Positions 1 through 10,227 of a stretch of DNA of 64,000 nt are shown here, one piece after another. Source of the DNA: Verrucomicrobiota bacterium (lineage in GTDB: Bacteria; Verrucomicrobiota; Verrucomicrobiia; Verrucomicrobiales; Verrucomicrobiaceae). Made by a program: the position numbers and the translations under genes. Under the pieces are notes generated by a model. The model was not told the origin of the DNA, ran no database searches, and worked only from the letters and a program-made list of their open reading frames with translations. Position 1 is the stretch's first letter, and every line of letters starts with the position of its first letter. The stretch lies in NCBI GenBank assembly GCA_017301975.1, contig JAFLEI010000002.1, positions 1 through 64,000 on the forward strand, read 5' to 3'.

Positions 1-79
1 GCCTAGCCTTCATCATGTAAAGAATGAAAGGCGGGCGCGTGGATAGGCTCTGGCCCTAGCAAGCAAAGCACACGCGGGT

Positions 80-1480
80 TCAGATCAGCTCTCGCAACGG
101 CGCACCCTGATCCACAATGAAGTTGGGCCTGCCCTGATGATCGGTGTAGATCGTGTCAAGCGGGACACCCATGTGGTGGTAGATGGTGGCGGCGAGATCG
201 CCGGGAGTGACGGGGCGTTCATCAATCTGGCCGCCGTCTTTGTCGGAGGCCCCGATGACCTGGCCATGGCGGAAGCCACCTCCCGCGAGGGACATGGACA
301 TGACGTAGGGCCAGTGGTTGCGGCCATCGGTGCTGCCCTGCGTGCCCAGGGTGGGCGTGCGGCCAAATTCACCCATGGTGATGACGAGGGTGTCTTCGAG
401 CATGCCGCGCTCGGCGAGATCGCTGACGAGCGTGGTGATGACGTGGTCAAACACAGGAAGCAGCGGGCGCAGGCCATTGCAGATGCCGCCGTAGGGTGGG
501 ATGTTGTCGCCGTGATTGTCCCAGGTGCCGGAGGCGCCGTGATTGCTGAGGTCGATGGTGACGAAGGAGGAGCCGCGCTCCACGAGGCGACGTGCGAGGA
601 GCGCCTGTTTGGCCCAGTCGTGCTCGCCGTAGCGGTCGCGCACTTTTTGCGGTTCCTTGCTCAGATCAAAAGCCTCCTGGGCGCGGCCACCCGCCACGAT
701 GTCGAAGGCAGTCTGTGAGAAGCTGTCCATGGCGCTCATCATGCCGCTCGCATCGATCTCGGCCCGCAGGCCATCCATTTGTTTGCTCAGCGTCTGGCGT
801 GCGTGCAGGCGGTCCATGCTGAGGCCGGAGGGAAGCTGGAAGAGCTTGGTGGCGCTGCTGCCATCGAAGGGATCATACTGAGTGCCGAGGTAGCCGCCCC
901 AGGCCACGTGCGAGCGTGATTTCATGTTCAGCACGACATACGGCGGCATGGCCGGATGATTCGCCCCGCGATGCTTTGCCACGATGCTGCCGAACGAGGG
1001 GTAGTACTTCGCTTTTGGATTCGTTCGCGGCTCGTTGGCGAGGTTTGCGGTCTGCATGACCATGTTGGGCTCATGATTGCTGAAGCGGCAGTCCACCGAG
1101 CGGATGAGGGTGAACTTGTCCAGCATGGCGGCCTGCTTGGGCAGATACTCGCAGATGTGCGTGCCGGGCAGCTTGGTGGGGATCGTTTTGAAGGGGCCGC
1201 GAATCTCACGCGGGCGGTTTGGCTTGGGGTCCCAGGTGTCGATCTGCGAGGGGCCGCCGGTCATCCAGACGAGGATCACCGCTTTGCGGCTCTTGGTGGT
1301 TTTGCCCTCCGCTCGCAGCTTTGTGAGTGCAGGCAGGGTTAGCCCGCCCAGGCCGGCGAGGCTTGTTTTGAGCACCGAGCGCCGGCTGTGAACGACCACG
1401 CCATCCCGCAGACGGGGATTCATGAAACCAAAGGCGTGCGATCCGCCGTGGCCGCTGCATGAATGATCGGGAGATGACAT
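80..1480 (-). CDS. DUF1501 family protein, Tat-exported
   Basis: The 466-residue protein has a twin-arginine signal near residues 32-40 (SRRSVLK followed by a hydrophobic stretch), so export of a folded protein is likely. The rest matches the DUF1501 (sulfatase-like) family, with a 'WMTGGPSQIDTWDPKP' segment near residue 72 and a 'MGEFGRTP' segment near residue 370. These proteins are abundant in planctomycetes and verrucomicrobia and are usually paired with large secreted cytochrome-domain proteins; their reaction is not established. The gene lies 50 bp downstream of the ceramidase-cytochrome fusion on the same strand, so the two are probably co-transcribed. The ATG at 1480 places the Tat motif at a normal distance. 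Family assignment is firm; function is unknown. Confidence 0.9.
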   Translation of the reverse strand: MSSPDHSCSGHGGSHAFGFMNPRLRDGVVVHSRRSVLKTSLAGLGGLTLPALTKLRAEGKTTKSRKAVILVWMTGGPSQIDTWDPKPNRPREIRGPFKTIPTKLPGTHICEYLPKQAAMLDKFTLIRSVDCRFSNHEPNMVMQTANLANEPRTNPKAKYYPSFGSIVAKHRGANHPAMPPYVVLNMKSRSHVAWGGYLGTQYDPFDGSSATKLFQLPSGLSMDRLHARQTLSKQMDGLRAEIDASGMMSAMDSFSQTAFDIVAGGRAQEAFDLSKEPQKVRDRYGEHDWAKQALLARRLVERGSSFVTIDLSNHGASGTWDNHGDNIPPYGGICNGLRPLLPVFDHVITTLVSDLAERGMLEDTLVITMGEFGRTPTLGTQGSTDGRNHWPYVMSMSLAGGGFRHGQVIGASDKDGGQIDERPVTPGDLAATIYHHMGVPLDTIYTDHQGRPNFIVDQGAPLRELI

Positions 1481-1530
1481 TGGAGTTCAATACGAAGACC
1501 CAGAGGGAACTCTAACCACGCTTCTGCTTT

Positions 1531-4500
1531 TCACTTTGGCGTTTGCAGATAAGCGATCAGATCCGCCAGCGACTGCGGCGTGAGCGCGGCTTCGAGGCCC
1601 TCCGGCATCAGGGAGGTGCCGGTGCTCTGCAAGCTCGCGATCTCGCTGCGCAGGACTGATTTTGTGAGATTTCCTGCCATTTTCAGGGTCAAGCTCGCGC
1701 TCGTTTCCGTGGCGATCACGCCGTAGAGCTGCTCGCCGCTTTTGAGGGTGCAGTGGTAGGCCATGAATCCGGGCTCAATGATTGCGCTCGGGTCGAGGAT
1801 GGAATTCATGAGCTTTTCCGCATCATGCTGAACGACGCTGCGCAGGTCCGGGCCGAGCTCGATGCCTATGCCGTCGAGTTTGTGACAGCTGATGCACACC
1901 TGGGCGAAGGTGGTTTTGCCTTTGGCGGCATCGCCTTTCAGTTTCAGCGCGGGTTTGAACTTCTCGACCACGGCAGCGCGGGTGGCGCTCGTGGCATCCG
2001 CAAACACTGCCGCCGCCTGCTTCGCGATCTCCTTTTTGGGGTGCTTCGTCAGCCGCGCGCGCAGTGCCGCATCGCATGATTTTGCCTCCGGCCGTTTCAG
2101 CAGCGCCAACGTCCAGGCATCGCTGGAGAGGAGGGTTTCGATGATCTGCACGCGCACCGCTGGTGTGCGCTCGTTCCATCCTGCGAGGAGGAATTCCGGG
2201 CCGCTCTTGGGCTGCAGTTTTGCCACCAGACGCAGCACCTCGGGGTTCGCAGATTTCTTCCAGAGTTCCGGCAGCAGAGACTTCACCATTTCGCGATGCT
2301 CACGGTCTGAGGCCAGCAATGCTACTGCCGCCATGGGCGGAGCTCCCTGGGCTGCTTTGACTTGCTCTGCCGCCGTGTGGAGCAGGTCTGCCATCTTCTT
2401 CAATCCCTGCTGCGCTTCCGCCGAGGAGACTTGCTGTGTGAATGCGGACAGCGAGAGCCCTTTCTCATCAAGGACGGCGAGCAATTCGGATGCGTGGCTT
2501 TGCGCTCCCTCGTGGGACAGCAGCGAGGCGATCGCCGTTTCATTCTTCACCGCCAAAGCGCATTGGAAGAGCATTCGAATCACGCCATTGTTTTCCGGCT
2601 CGCCGCCTTCGGGAAAACGCGCGCAAACATGATCCAAGTGCGGCATCACCGAACTCAGTGCCGCGCCTTGCAAGGACGAACCTGCTGGAGCCGCATGCAA
2701 CAGCTCCGCCAGCAGATCAGCGGCCCAGTCGCCCTTCAATTCGCCGAGAGTGCAGGCCAGTTGCAGCTGCACTTTCGCGTCCTTGTCGAGCACGAGTTTT
2801 GCCAGCGTTTTTTGAAGTGATGATGATTCGTCGTCACTCCATTTCAACTTCTCTGCCATTTGCAAAGCCTGTTCACGCACATGCGGTGATTCATCGGATA
2901 GCAGTTCCAAGCATGCGGCGGTGCTGAGTTTCTTCATGACCAGCAAAGTCCACGCCGCCTGTGCCCGCGTTTGGGGCTGTTTGGATTTGAGGAGAGATTC
3001 GATGGCCGTCTTCTCACCGCTCCAAGCCAGCTGCATCTGTGCCTTGTCACGCTGCCAGCCGTTTGAAGATGCCAGTCCTTGTATTGGAGTCCCGTCTTTA
3101 GACGGTTCTGGAGAACGGATGATTTTCCAGATCCTCCCCTTGTCATCCCCTTCGCGATAATGCGGCAGCAGCTCATCTTTGCCGCTCTGCGGCAGCCATT
3201 GCGGATGCTCGATCATGTAGCGGTACATGTCGGCGACCCACAGCGCGCCATCGGGGCCGGTGCGCACCATCACGGGGCGGCACCAGCGGTCTTCGCTGGC
3301 AAGGAAGTCCATCTTGGATTCGGCGGGATCGCGCGTGGCCTTGAACGTCACACCGTCGTCTTCGAGGATGTGATGCTGCACCACGTTGTGGAAGGGCTCG
3401 CAGGTGAAGGCGTGGGTTTTGCCGTTGGTGAAGAGCAGGGCATCGCGATACACCTCGATGCCGCAGGCGCTGGTGAAGCGGCCCGCTTGATCAAAGCTGT
3501 GGAAACGCTTTTCCATGCTGCTGGCGGGATAGACGGGAGGATTGCGCGGGAAGAGCTGATGAATCGGGTCCGGTGGAATGACGTGCGGGTTCCGGCGCAG
3601 GTAATGATCCTGCAAGACGTAGTGCCAGAGCGGAAAGCTGTTTTGCACGCCGAACCAGTGGCCCCAGTCATCTTTGGCGCGACCGAACTGAGAGGGGCCG
3701 CTTTGTGGATCAAACTCGCCGGTGTCCGGCTTGAAGCGGAAGTCGCGGCTGCCGAGGTCGATTTTCTCGCCGGTGAGTTTGGATTCGATCTGTGTGCCTT
3801 TGTTGTAGCCGCCGTGATGCGCGCCTGCTGCACAGTACACCCAGCCGTCCATGCCCCAGCGCAGGCCGTTCACGCGGAGCTGCTGATTGCCCGTGCTGAA
3901 GCCGGTGAAGAGCACCTGCTTTTCGCCGTTCGGCTTGATGAAGAAGATGTCTGGTGCGGCAGTCACGATCACGCCATCGCGCCAGGTCAGGATGCCGGTG
4001 GGATAGCTCAGATCGTTCACGATCACCGTGCGCTTGTCGTAGCGGCCGTCGGCATTTGTGTCTTCGAGCATCACCACGCGCCCGCCCGCCTTGCCGTTGC
4101 CATCCATGCCGAGGGGATAATCCGCCATCTCAATGACCCACAGGCGGCCTTGGTCATCCCAGTCAAACGCCACGGGGTCCAGCACCACGGGCTCCGCCGC
4201 GACGAGTTCGATGCGGTAACCTTCACGCACATGCCATTTCTTCGCTGATTCCTCAGGTGAGAGCGGCGGTGTGGCTGTCTGCAGTCTGGGAGGTGCAGGC
4301 GGTTTCATGCCACTGGCCTTGTAATGCGCGGCTGTTTCATTGGCAGTGAGTGCGTCGTTGTAGAAAGCCACTTCGTCGATCTTGCCTTCGAAGTTGAACA
4401 AGTTGTCACTGCGTCCGCCGATGAACCATTGATCCTTGGGCGTGTGGGTGATCTCCAGATCCGTCTCAATCTCGGGTTTGCCATCGAGAAACACCTGAAG

Positions 4501-6414
4501 GTGCTTGCCGCTGCGGTTCAGCACCACGTGATGCCACTGCTTGAGCGCCAGCCTGGTTTTGCCGGAGATCAGGCCTTTCGCCTTGTTGCCATTGTAAACA
4601 AACAGGCAGTCAGGTGCGGCATCCGCATGCGTGCCGCCGATGCCGAGGTGATCTCCAGGGCAGTTTTTGTCTCCTTCAGGGCCGCAGGAGAAGAGGTAGC
4701 CGGTGACTGCGCGTGCATTGGCCGGCAGCGCATTCCAGAACCAGAATTCCACGCTGTAGTCGGTGCCACTCATTTCAAAACCATCCACACGGCCGCCAGC
4801 AAAATGGGGGGCACGATTGATGTCCTTGCCTGAGAAGGCCCCGCCTTGCGGACCTTCCAGATAGAGGGCCACTCCGGGCTCGTATTGCGGCTCTGAGCCG
4901 CGCCAGTCATTGACAGGGTAAAGTTTGTCTCCGGAGATCTCATCCATGCGCCAGTAGGAGATGGGATTGGATGCAAACACGGCCTGTGGGTAGGCGCCGA
5001 GTGTGTGGGTGATGAGCTGGCGATTTTTGCCGGTGATCTCCTCCAGGGCATCAAGCAGAGTCTCGACCATCTTGGGTTCAGCCTTCACCTCCAGGCCAGC
5101 AGTGCGTGCCGGCCAAGTGGTGTAGCCGCCGAGGACGTGCTGCTCGGGAGGCGGGATATATCCTTCGGCCCCATTCGCCAGCTCAATATTGATCGATGCT
5201 GGCAGCGGGCTCTGCGCCTTGAGCTTGAGGCCGGTGATCGCATACACTTCATTTGGCAGCGTGGCGATGCTCAGGTCGCCGATGCGGATGGCCTGCAGCT
5301 TCACGCTCGTCTTCTGCCGCTCGTGCAGAATCAGCGCCTCGCGGGCATAGACTTCTTCTTTGTTTTTTGGTACGTCGTTTTCGATTTTTGCGGCGATTGG
5401 GCGTGCCCAGTCGAGGCGTTTTTCGTCGGGCACGCGATAGTTGAGCTCTAGCGTTTTCTCCACCATGCCGAGCGGCACATGCTCGTGGTATTTCACTGTT
5501 TTCAAGGCCTGCATGGCGCTGTCTGCGACAGCGCTGGCGTAGGCGTCGAGGGTGATGTTTTTCTTCTCCGCGCCGTAGTCCATCCACATCTGGTCACCGC
5601 TGGTGCCCTGGCTCATGGCGCAGACGAAGGAACCATTGCCTTCGCCCGGCTGGCCCAGCTTCTCGGCCAGGTGTTTGCAGAAGAGGCCATAGTAATCGGA
5701 AGAGATCGGACCGCTGCCGAAGTAGTGCTGCGAATAGTTGGCCAGCACGCCGAGCGGTTTGCCGTCGATGGTTTGCAGTGAGATGACGGAGAGCTGGGGA
5801 TCGACCGGGCCGCTGGGGCCGACGACGTCTTTGCTGAGGTAACCGGGATGCATGTTCGCACGGCCCGTGGGCTGGCCAAAGGGATCAACGACCTCTTTGC
5901 CGGGCAGTCGAATCCAGCGGCGGTTGTGGGTGTGCTCCCAGTCATCAAAGCTGCCCCAGCCGATGCGTGCGGGCTGCAGCGCCTTGTCCGCCGCCACGAT
6001 GGCCTCGGCAATTTTTGGCGTGAGGAATTTGCCGTACTCGGTGTCCTTGCGTGTGCCGAGGCAGCCCATGGCGGCGGGTGCGGAGTGCGTGTGCGTGGCG
6101 CTGACCATCATGCGGTCCACCGGAATGCCGCATTGTTTGGATGCGAGCGCCTTCGCCTCGTCGATGAGCGACTGCTCCATCATGCAGGTGTCCACGATGG
6201 CGAAGGCGATCTTCATCTTCCCGTCATCCAGCACAAAGCTGCGCACATGCAGGCGGTCCGCGATCTTGTCGCCTCGTCCTTCGAGAAAGCCGCCCGCGAT
6301 GATCCGTGGGAATGTCGTGGGCGTGATGTCGATGGCGGAGACGCCGGCGCGGAAGGCCGGTTGGGCCTGTGCGGAGATTGCAGCGAGGCCGAGAAGAAAC
6401 AGGAGGGACTTCAT
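1531..6414 (-). CDS. Secreted ceramidase-like / LamG / PVC-type heme-binding fusion protein
   Basis: This 1627-residue protein starts with a signal peptide (about residues 1-17). Residues 20-460 resemble neutral/alkaline ceramidase-like hydrolases, including a THTHSAP metal-site motif with H108 and H110. Residues about 480-700 look like a LamG/concanavalin-like domain. Residues about 728-1100 match the PVC-type membrane-bound dehydrogenase (beta-propeller) domain. An alpha-helical, HEAT-like stretch follows (about 1130-1480), and a C-terminal cytochrome c domain carries CISCH at 1507-1511. I infer an extracytoplasmic protein that couples hydrolysis or binding of a lipid or glycan to electron transfer. 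The fusion is one uninterrupted reading frame. The domain family names are well supported; substrate and reaction are not. No Shine-Dalgarno sequence is evident before the ATG at 6414. Confidence 0.88.
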   Translation of the reverse strand: MKSLLFLLGLAAISAQAQPAFRAGVSAIDITPTTFPRIIAGGFLEGRGDKIADRLHVRSFVLDDGKMKIAFAIVDTCMMEQSLIDEAKALASKQCGIPVDRMMVSATHTHSAPAAMGCLGTRKDTEYGKFLTPKIAEAIVAADKALQPARIGWGSFDDWEHTHNRRWIRLPGKEVVDPFGQPTGRANMHPGYLSKDVVGPSGPVDPQLSVISLQTIDGKPLGVLANYSQHYFGSGPISSDYYGLFCKHLAEKLGQPGEGNGSFVCAMSQGTSGDQMWMDYGAEKKNITLDAYASAVADSAMQALKTVKYHEHVPLGMVEKTLELNYRVPDEKRLDWARPIAAKIENDVPKNKEEVYAREALILHERQKTSVKLQAIRIGDLSIATLPNEVYAITGLKLKAQSPLPASINIELANGAEGYIPPPEQHVLGGYTTWPARTAGLEVKAEPKMVETLLDALEEITGKNRQLITHTLGAYPQAVFASNPISYWRMDEISGDKLYPVNDWRGSEPQYEPGVALYLEGPQGGAFSGKDINRAPHFAGGRVDGFEMSGTDYSVEFWFWNALPANARAVTGYLFSCGPEGDKNCPGDHLGIGGTHADAAPDCLFVYNGNKAKGLISGKTRLALKQWHHVVLNRSGKHLQVFLDGKPEIETDLEITHTPKDQWFIGGRSDNLFNFEGKIDEVAFYNDALTANETAAHYKASGMKPPAPPRLQTATPPLSPEESAKKWHVREGYRIELVAAEPVVLDPVAFDWDDQGRLWVIEMADYPLGMDGNGKAGGRVVMLEDTNADGRYDKRTVIVNDLSYPTGILTWRDGVIVTAAPDIFFIKPNGEKQVLFTGFSTGNQQLRVNGLRWGMDGWVYCAAGAHHGGYNKGTQIESKLTGEKIDLGSRDFRFKPDTGEFDPQSGPSQFGRAKDDWGHWFGVQNSFPLWHYVLQDHYLRRNPHVIPPDPIHQLFPRNPPVYPASSMEKRFHSFDQAGRFTSACGIEVYRDALLFTNGKTHAFTCEPFHNVVQHHILEDDGVTFKATRDPAESKMDFLASEDRWCRPVMVRTGPDGALWVADMYRYMIEHPQWLPQSGKDELLPHYREGDDKGRIWKIIRSPEPSKDGTPIQGLASSNGWQRDKAQMQLAWSGEKTAIESLLKSKQPQTRAQAAWTLLVMKKLSTAACLELLSDESPHVREQALQMAEKLKWSDDESSSLQKTLAKLVLDKDAKVQLQLACTLGELKGDWAADLLAELLHAAPAGSSLQGAALSSVMPHLDHVCARFPEGGEPENNGVIRMLFQCALAVKNETAIASLLSHEGAQSHASELLAVLDEKGLSLSAFTQQVSSAEAQQGLKKMADLLHTAAEQVKAAQGAPPMAAVALLASDREHREMVKSLLPELWKKSANPEVLRLVAKLQPKSGPEFLLAGWNERTPAVRVQIIETLLSSDAWTLALLKRPEAKSCDAALRARLTKHPKKEIAKQAAAVFADATSATRAAVVEKFKPALKLKGDAAKGKTTFAQVCISCHKLDGIGIELGPDLRSVVQHDAEKLMNSILDPSAIIEPGFMAYHCTLKSGEQLYGVIATETSASLTLKMAGNLTKSVLRSEIASLQSTGTSLMPEGLEAALTPQSLADLIAYLQTPK

Positions 6415-6463
6415 GAGATTGGCTCAAACCAACGCTCATGAAAGTCACTTGCTTGCCCGCCTC

Positions 6464-7753
6464 TTAGGCGATCAACGGGCCAATCGCGGGTTCGGCGAGC
6501 AGCTTCTGCACTTCTTCGACCAGACCTGCCACGGGCACAGCGCTCTGCGAACGAGCGAGCAAGTTCTTGATGACGACCTCGGGGTATTCAGCACCGAAGA
6601 CAATGGCAAAGCGAGCTTTGCGATCCTCGGCGGCCTGAAACTGCTTGCCGACTTTTTGCGCGCCAAAGCTGTAGTCGATGCGGATGCCTGCGGCACGCAG
6701 GGCCTGCACGGCGGCGAGCGCGTGTGGTCGTTGCACCTCATCAGCGACGACCACAAAGGCATCGATGCTGCTGGCGGCGAGGTAGGCGCTGGTGAGCTTC
6801 ATCTGCGCGCCGGGCGTGCGTTTGAGGAGAATGCCGAGAACGACATCACCCATGGCGAAGCCTGCGGCGGGCATGTCCACGCCACCGTCGCTCATGAGGG
6901 CGCAGAGCTTGTCATAGGTGCCCCCACCTGCGAGAGCACGGAGGCCGTGCTTGAGGTCGAAGACTTCAAACACCACGCCGGTGTAGTAGGCGAGGCCACG
7001 GACGATGGTGGCGTCGATCTTGATGAACTGCCAGAGGCCACGGGCGGTGAGGTTTTCACGCAGCGCCGCGAAGGCCGGGTGGTTCTCGTCCGTGGAGGCC
7101 ATGAAGGCGCGGACTTCGGCGGTGGTGAGACCGATGAGAGCAAGCTTCTTTTCCGTCTCTTCCGGGCGTGCACGTTCGATTTTGTCGATGATGCTCAGGA
7201 AGGTCGTGGTGTGCTCCTCGGCGATGTTTTTGTCGGCGAGGAAGGTGCTCCAGATTTCGCGGTTGCTCAGGCGGATGATAAAATCATCCGCGCTGACGCC
7301 GAACTCGCGCACGACATCGATGGCGAGTGCGATCAGCTCCGCAGAAGTCGCGGGCGAGGAGTCGCCGAGAATGTCAGCATTGAACTGGATGAACTCACGG
7401 CCGCGCCCTTCCTGCGGTTCTTCATAGCGAAAGCAGGGACCGATTTGAAACCACTTGATGGGCTTTTTGAAATCACGCTGACGGGCGGTGGCCATGCGTG
7501 CGAGCGATGGCGTGACCTCCGGGCGCAGGGAGATTTCACGTTCGGCTTTATCGAGAAAGCAGTAGAGCTGGTTGGTGATCTCATCGCCGCTTTTCTTGCG
7601 GTAGAGATCGGTGCTTTCGACGAGCGGCGCCTCATACTCCACGAAGCCATAGCGACGTGCGACAGAGCGCCAGGTTTCGGTGATGTAGTTTCGCAGTGCG
7701 CATTCTTCAGGGAAGAAGTCGCGAAAGCCTTTGACTGTGCGGAAGGAGGCCAT
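6464..7753 (-). CDS. hisS: Histidine--tRNA ligase
   Basis: Class II aminoacyl-tRNA synthetase that charges tRNA-His in the cytoplasm. The N-terminus reads TVKGFRDFFPEE, typical of HisRS. Motif 2 is seen as CFRYEEPQEGRGREF, and the histidine-specific signatures appear as RGLAYYTGVVFE and GGGTYDKL. A C-terminal anticodon-binding domain follows. From the ATG at 7753 the product is 429 residues, the usual size. Upstream in-frame ATGs at 7771 and 7777 would add 6-8 residues and cannot be excluded. The reading frame stays open as far as 8392, but that part is antisense to recF and is not coding. hisS is divergent from recF with a short shared gap. Confidence 0.95.
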   Translation of the reverse strand: MASFRTVKGFRDFFPEECALRNYITETWRSVARRYGFVEYEAPLVESTDLYRKKSGDEITNQLYCFLDKAEREISLRPEVTPSLARMATARQRDFKKPIKWFQIGPCFRYEEPQEGRGREFIQFNADILGDSSPATSAELIALAIDVVREFGVSADDFIIRLSNREIWSTFLADKNIAEEHTTTFLSIIDKIERARPEETEKKLALIGLTTAEVRAFMASTDENHPAFAALRENLTARGLWQFIKIDATIVRGLAYYTGVVFEVFDLKHGLRALAGGGTYDKLCALMSDGGVDMPAAGFAMGDVVLGILLKRTPGAQMKLTSAYLAASSIDAFVVVADEVQRPHALAAVQALRAAGIRIDYSFGAQKVGKQFQAAEDRKARFAIVFGAEYPEVVIKNLLARSQSAVPVAGLVEEVQKLLAEPAIGPLIA

Positions 7754-7831
7754 AGAGGGGGCGGGATTCATCTTCATGTGCAACGTGAACGCAACCGGAA
7801 ATGCGGCGTGGTGCGGAAGTGTTTTGTCTGC

Positions 7832-8902
7832 ATGCTCTCCGACCTGTTTGTGCGCGATTTCCGCTGCTTCGCCGAGGCGAAGCTGGAGCTGCATCCTGAT
7901 GTGACGCTGCTGGTGGGGCGGAATGCGCAGGGAAAAACATCCCTGATTGAGGCGGCGTGCGTGCTGTTGCGGCTGCAATCCCCCAGAACATCGAACCGTG
8001 CCGAACTGGTGCGTTTTGGCGCTGCCACGTGCTTGGTTGAGGCGCACTGGCATGGCAAACGGCTGCGCTATGCGCAGTCGGCCACGACGCGGCGGCTGGC
8101 GGTCGATGGCGCCACCTGCGGCAGATCCGCTGATTATCTTGCCTCCTCGGGCGTGGTGGTGTGGATGGACCATCGCGACATGAATTTGCTGCGCGGTGGT
8201 GCGGAGCATCGGCGCCGGTTTCTCGACTTCGCCGCGAGCCAGATGTTCCCTGATTACCTGCATGCGCTGCGTGGTTATGAGCGCGCGCTGCGTGGTCGCA
8301 ATCATGTGCTGAAACGAGATGCCAGCATCGGGTGGAAGCAGGCGGACGCCTTTGCACGAGTGATGGACGGCTTTGCCCAAACGCTCTGGCAACGACGTGC
8401 AGAACTGTGCACCGCCCTGGGTCCGGAGGTGTCACTGGCGCATGCGAAGCTCAGTGATGGGGTGGAGAGTGTATGCATCGCCTATCAGCGCACCAGTGAT
8501 GCTGCCTTGGGCTTGTTTGAGGCGCTGTTAACGGTGCGGGATGAAGAAGCTCGCACGCGTTCGACCGCATTCGGGCCGCACCGTGATGACATTGGGATGC
8601 GCTTGAATGATCTGGACGCCACCACCTTTGCCTCCGAAGGCCAGCAGCGGTCGTTTGCGCTGGCGCTGAAACTCGCCCAGGCGCAGGTGCTGGAACACGC
8701 CTGCGGCGCCCCCCCTCTGATGCTGATGGATGACGTTTTTGGTGAACTGGATGCCCACCGCCGGCGGGCCCTGCTGTCCTGCCTGCCACCGGGAACGCAG
8801 AAGATCATCACGACGACAAATTTGGACTGGGCGGACGCCGATCACCTCGCGGGGCGGGTATTCGGGGTGGAAATGGCCAAATTCAGCCGCATTCGGGGCT
8901 GA
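7832..8902 (+). CDS. recF: DNA replication and repair protein RecF
   Basis: SMC-like ATPase that loads RecA at gapped DNA. The 356-residue product begins MLSDLFVRDFRCF, has a Walker A motif (GRNAQGKT, residues 29-36) and ends with an ABC-type signature/Walker B region (LMLMDDVFGELD) in the last quarter. Length fits the family (about 350-370). The frame is open far upstream (to 5852), but that stretch is antisense to hisS and the fusion gene, so the ATG at 7832 is chosen because conservation begins there. It is not next to dnaN or gyrB here. It is divergent from hisS and is followed by a 213-bp gap before mreB. Confidence 0.93.
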   Translation: MLSDLFVRDFRCFAEAKLELHPDVTLLVGRNAQGKTSLIEAACVLLRLQSPRTSNRAELVRFGAATCLVEAHWHGKRLRYAQSATTRRLAVDGATCGRSADYLASSGVVVWMDHRDMNLLRGGAEHRRRFLDFAASQMFPDYLHALRGYERALRGRNHVLKRDASIGWKQADAFARVMDGFAQTLWQRRAELCTALGPEVSLAHAKLSDGVESVCIAYQRTSDAALGLFEALLTVRDEEARTRSTAFGPHRDDIGMRLNDLDATTFASEGQQRSFALALKLAQAQVLEHACGAPPLMLMDDVFGELDAHRRRALLSCLPPGTQKIITTTNLDWADADHLAGRVFGVEMAKFSRIRG

Positions 8903-9115
8903 AAAGCATGGCTTTTGGCCGGAAATGACCTGAATTTGCCAATTCTACGCTTCTTAGAAACATCCCTTGACGCATTTTCAGGCAGTTTTAGCTTTAAGAT
9001 GGGTTAGATTGCCTTGCGCGCGTGGCTTTTCGTGATTTTCAAAACAGTTGGAATTCTCCGTCGCGCATCTGGATTCTAGCGCCTGCTCGCTTCAACACTT
9101 TTCCCATTATTCTCA

Positions 9116-10147
9116 ATGTTCGGCAAACTTTTCGGCTTCGTCGCCCAAGACATCGGCATCGATCTCGGCACGGCAAACACCCTCGTTTATGTCAAAGATC
9201 ACGGCATCGTCCTCAGAGAACCTTCAGTGGTGGCGGTTAAAACCGGCACCAACGAAGTCGTCGCTGTGGGTGACGATGCCAAGCGAATGCTGGGTCGTAC
9301 CCCCGGCGGCATCACCGCCATCCGTCCGTTGAAAGACGGCGTGATCGCCGACTTCCGCGTGACGGAGGCCATGCTGCGCCACTTCATCAAAAAAGTTCAG
9401 GGCGGAGGGCGCAAGATGCGCGGACCCCGCGTGGTCATCGCCGTTCCTTCCGGCATCACGGAAGTGGAAAAGCGAGCGGTGAAAGAAAGCGCCGAGCAGG
9501 CTGGCGCACGTGAAGTTTACCTGATCGAAGAACCCATGGCTGCGGCCATCGGTGTGGGTCTGCCGGTGCAGGAAGCTGCGGGCAACATGATCGTCGACAT
9601 TGGCGGCGGCACCACGGAGGTGGCCATCATCTCGCTTTCCGGCATCGTTTACAGCCGCAGCGTTCGCGTGGCCGGCGATGAACTCGACGAAGCGATCATC
9701 AATTACATGAAGCGCGCCTACAATCTCATGATTGGCGAGCGTACTGCGGAAGAAATCAAACTGCGCATTGGCTCCGCCTTCCCCCTGGGCAAGGAAACGA
9801 CCATGGAAGTCAAAGGACGCGACATGGTGGCCGGCCTGCCGAAGACCATCACCATCACGAGCCAGGAAGTCCGCGAAGCCATGCTGGAGCCGCTCAATGC
9901 GATCATCGACGCTGTGCGCACCACTCTGGAACGCTGCCCGCCCGAACTCTCCGCCGACTTGGTGGACCGTGGCATCATGCTTGCCGGTGGCGGTGCGCTG
10001 CTGCGCGGCCTCGACAAATTGCTGCAGGAAGAAACAGCGCTCCCGGTGCATGTGGCGGAAGATCCGCTCAGCGCCGTTGGCGAAGGCACCGGACGGGTGC
10101 TCAGCGAGCTGGAGTTCCTGCGCAAAGTGAGCACGACCGAAGTCTGA
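9116..10147 (+). CDS. mreB: Rod shape-determining protein MreB
   Basis: Bacterial actin that forms membrane-associated filaments directing lateral wall synthesis. The 343-residue product contains the actin-fold phosphate-1 motif ([15 protein letters not shown], from residue 12) and phosphate-2 motif ([12 protein letters not shown]), plus the adenosine motif ([10 protein letters not shown]). Length is standard. It is the first gene of a plus-strand cluster mreB-mreC-mreD-mrdA-rng, the common elongasome arrangement. The gap upstream (8903-9115) holds no gene; a TTGACG at 8967-8972 lacks a well-spaced -10 partner. Assignment is certain. Confidence 0.98.
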   Translation: MFGKLFGFVAQDIGIDLGTANTLVYVKDHGIVLREPSVVAVKTGTNEVVAVGDDAKRMLGRTPGGITAIRPLKDGVIADFRVTEAMLRHFIKKVQGGGRKMRGPRVVIAVPSGITEVEKRAVKESAEQAGAREVYLIEEPMAAAIGVGLPVQEAAGNMIVDIGGGTTEVAIISLSGIVYSRSVRVAGDELDEAIINYMKRAYNLMIGERTAEEIKLRIGSAFPLGKETTMEVKGRDMVAGLPKTITITSQEVREAMLEPLNAIIDAVRTTLERCPPELSADLVDRGIMLAGGGALLRGLDKLLQEETALPVHVAEDPLSAVGEGTGRVLSELEFLRKVSTTEV

Positions 10148-10227
10148 TGACCATTTCGCGCTGCACTGCATTCGCTTGAGAGCATCCGCTGAAGAGCACC
10201 GCACCCAGCCCGGAGGAAAGGCCAATC

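Noticed and set aside
1..79. Possible partial gene at the left edge
   Set aside because: No coding pattern visible in 79 bp.
3079..4248. 389-codon plus-strand open frame inside the fusion gene
   Set aside because: Antisense to a gene with clear domains; GC-rich codon bias commonly opens such shadow frames.
5852..7831. Long open frame upstream of and continuous with recF
   Set aside because: It is antisense to hisS and the fusion gene, and conserved RecF sequence begins only at 7832.
7754..8392. N-terminal extension of HisRS
   Set aside because: It is antisense to recF and has no family similarity; HisRS starts at or near 7753.
8967..9000. TTGACG and TTTAAGAT as an mreB promoter
   Set aside because: The spacer is about 20-22 bp, too long for a sigma70 promoter, and no better -10 is seen.
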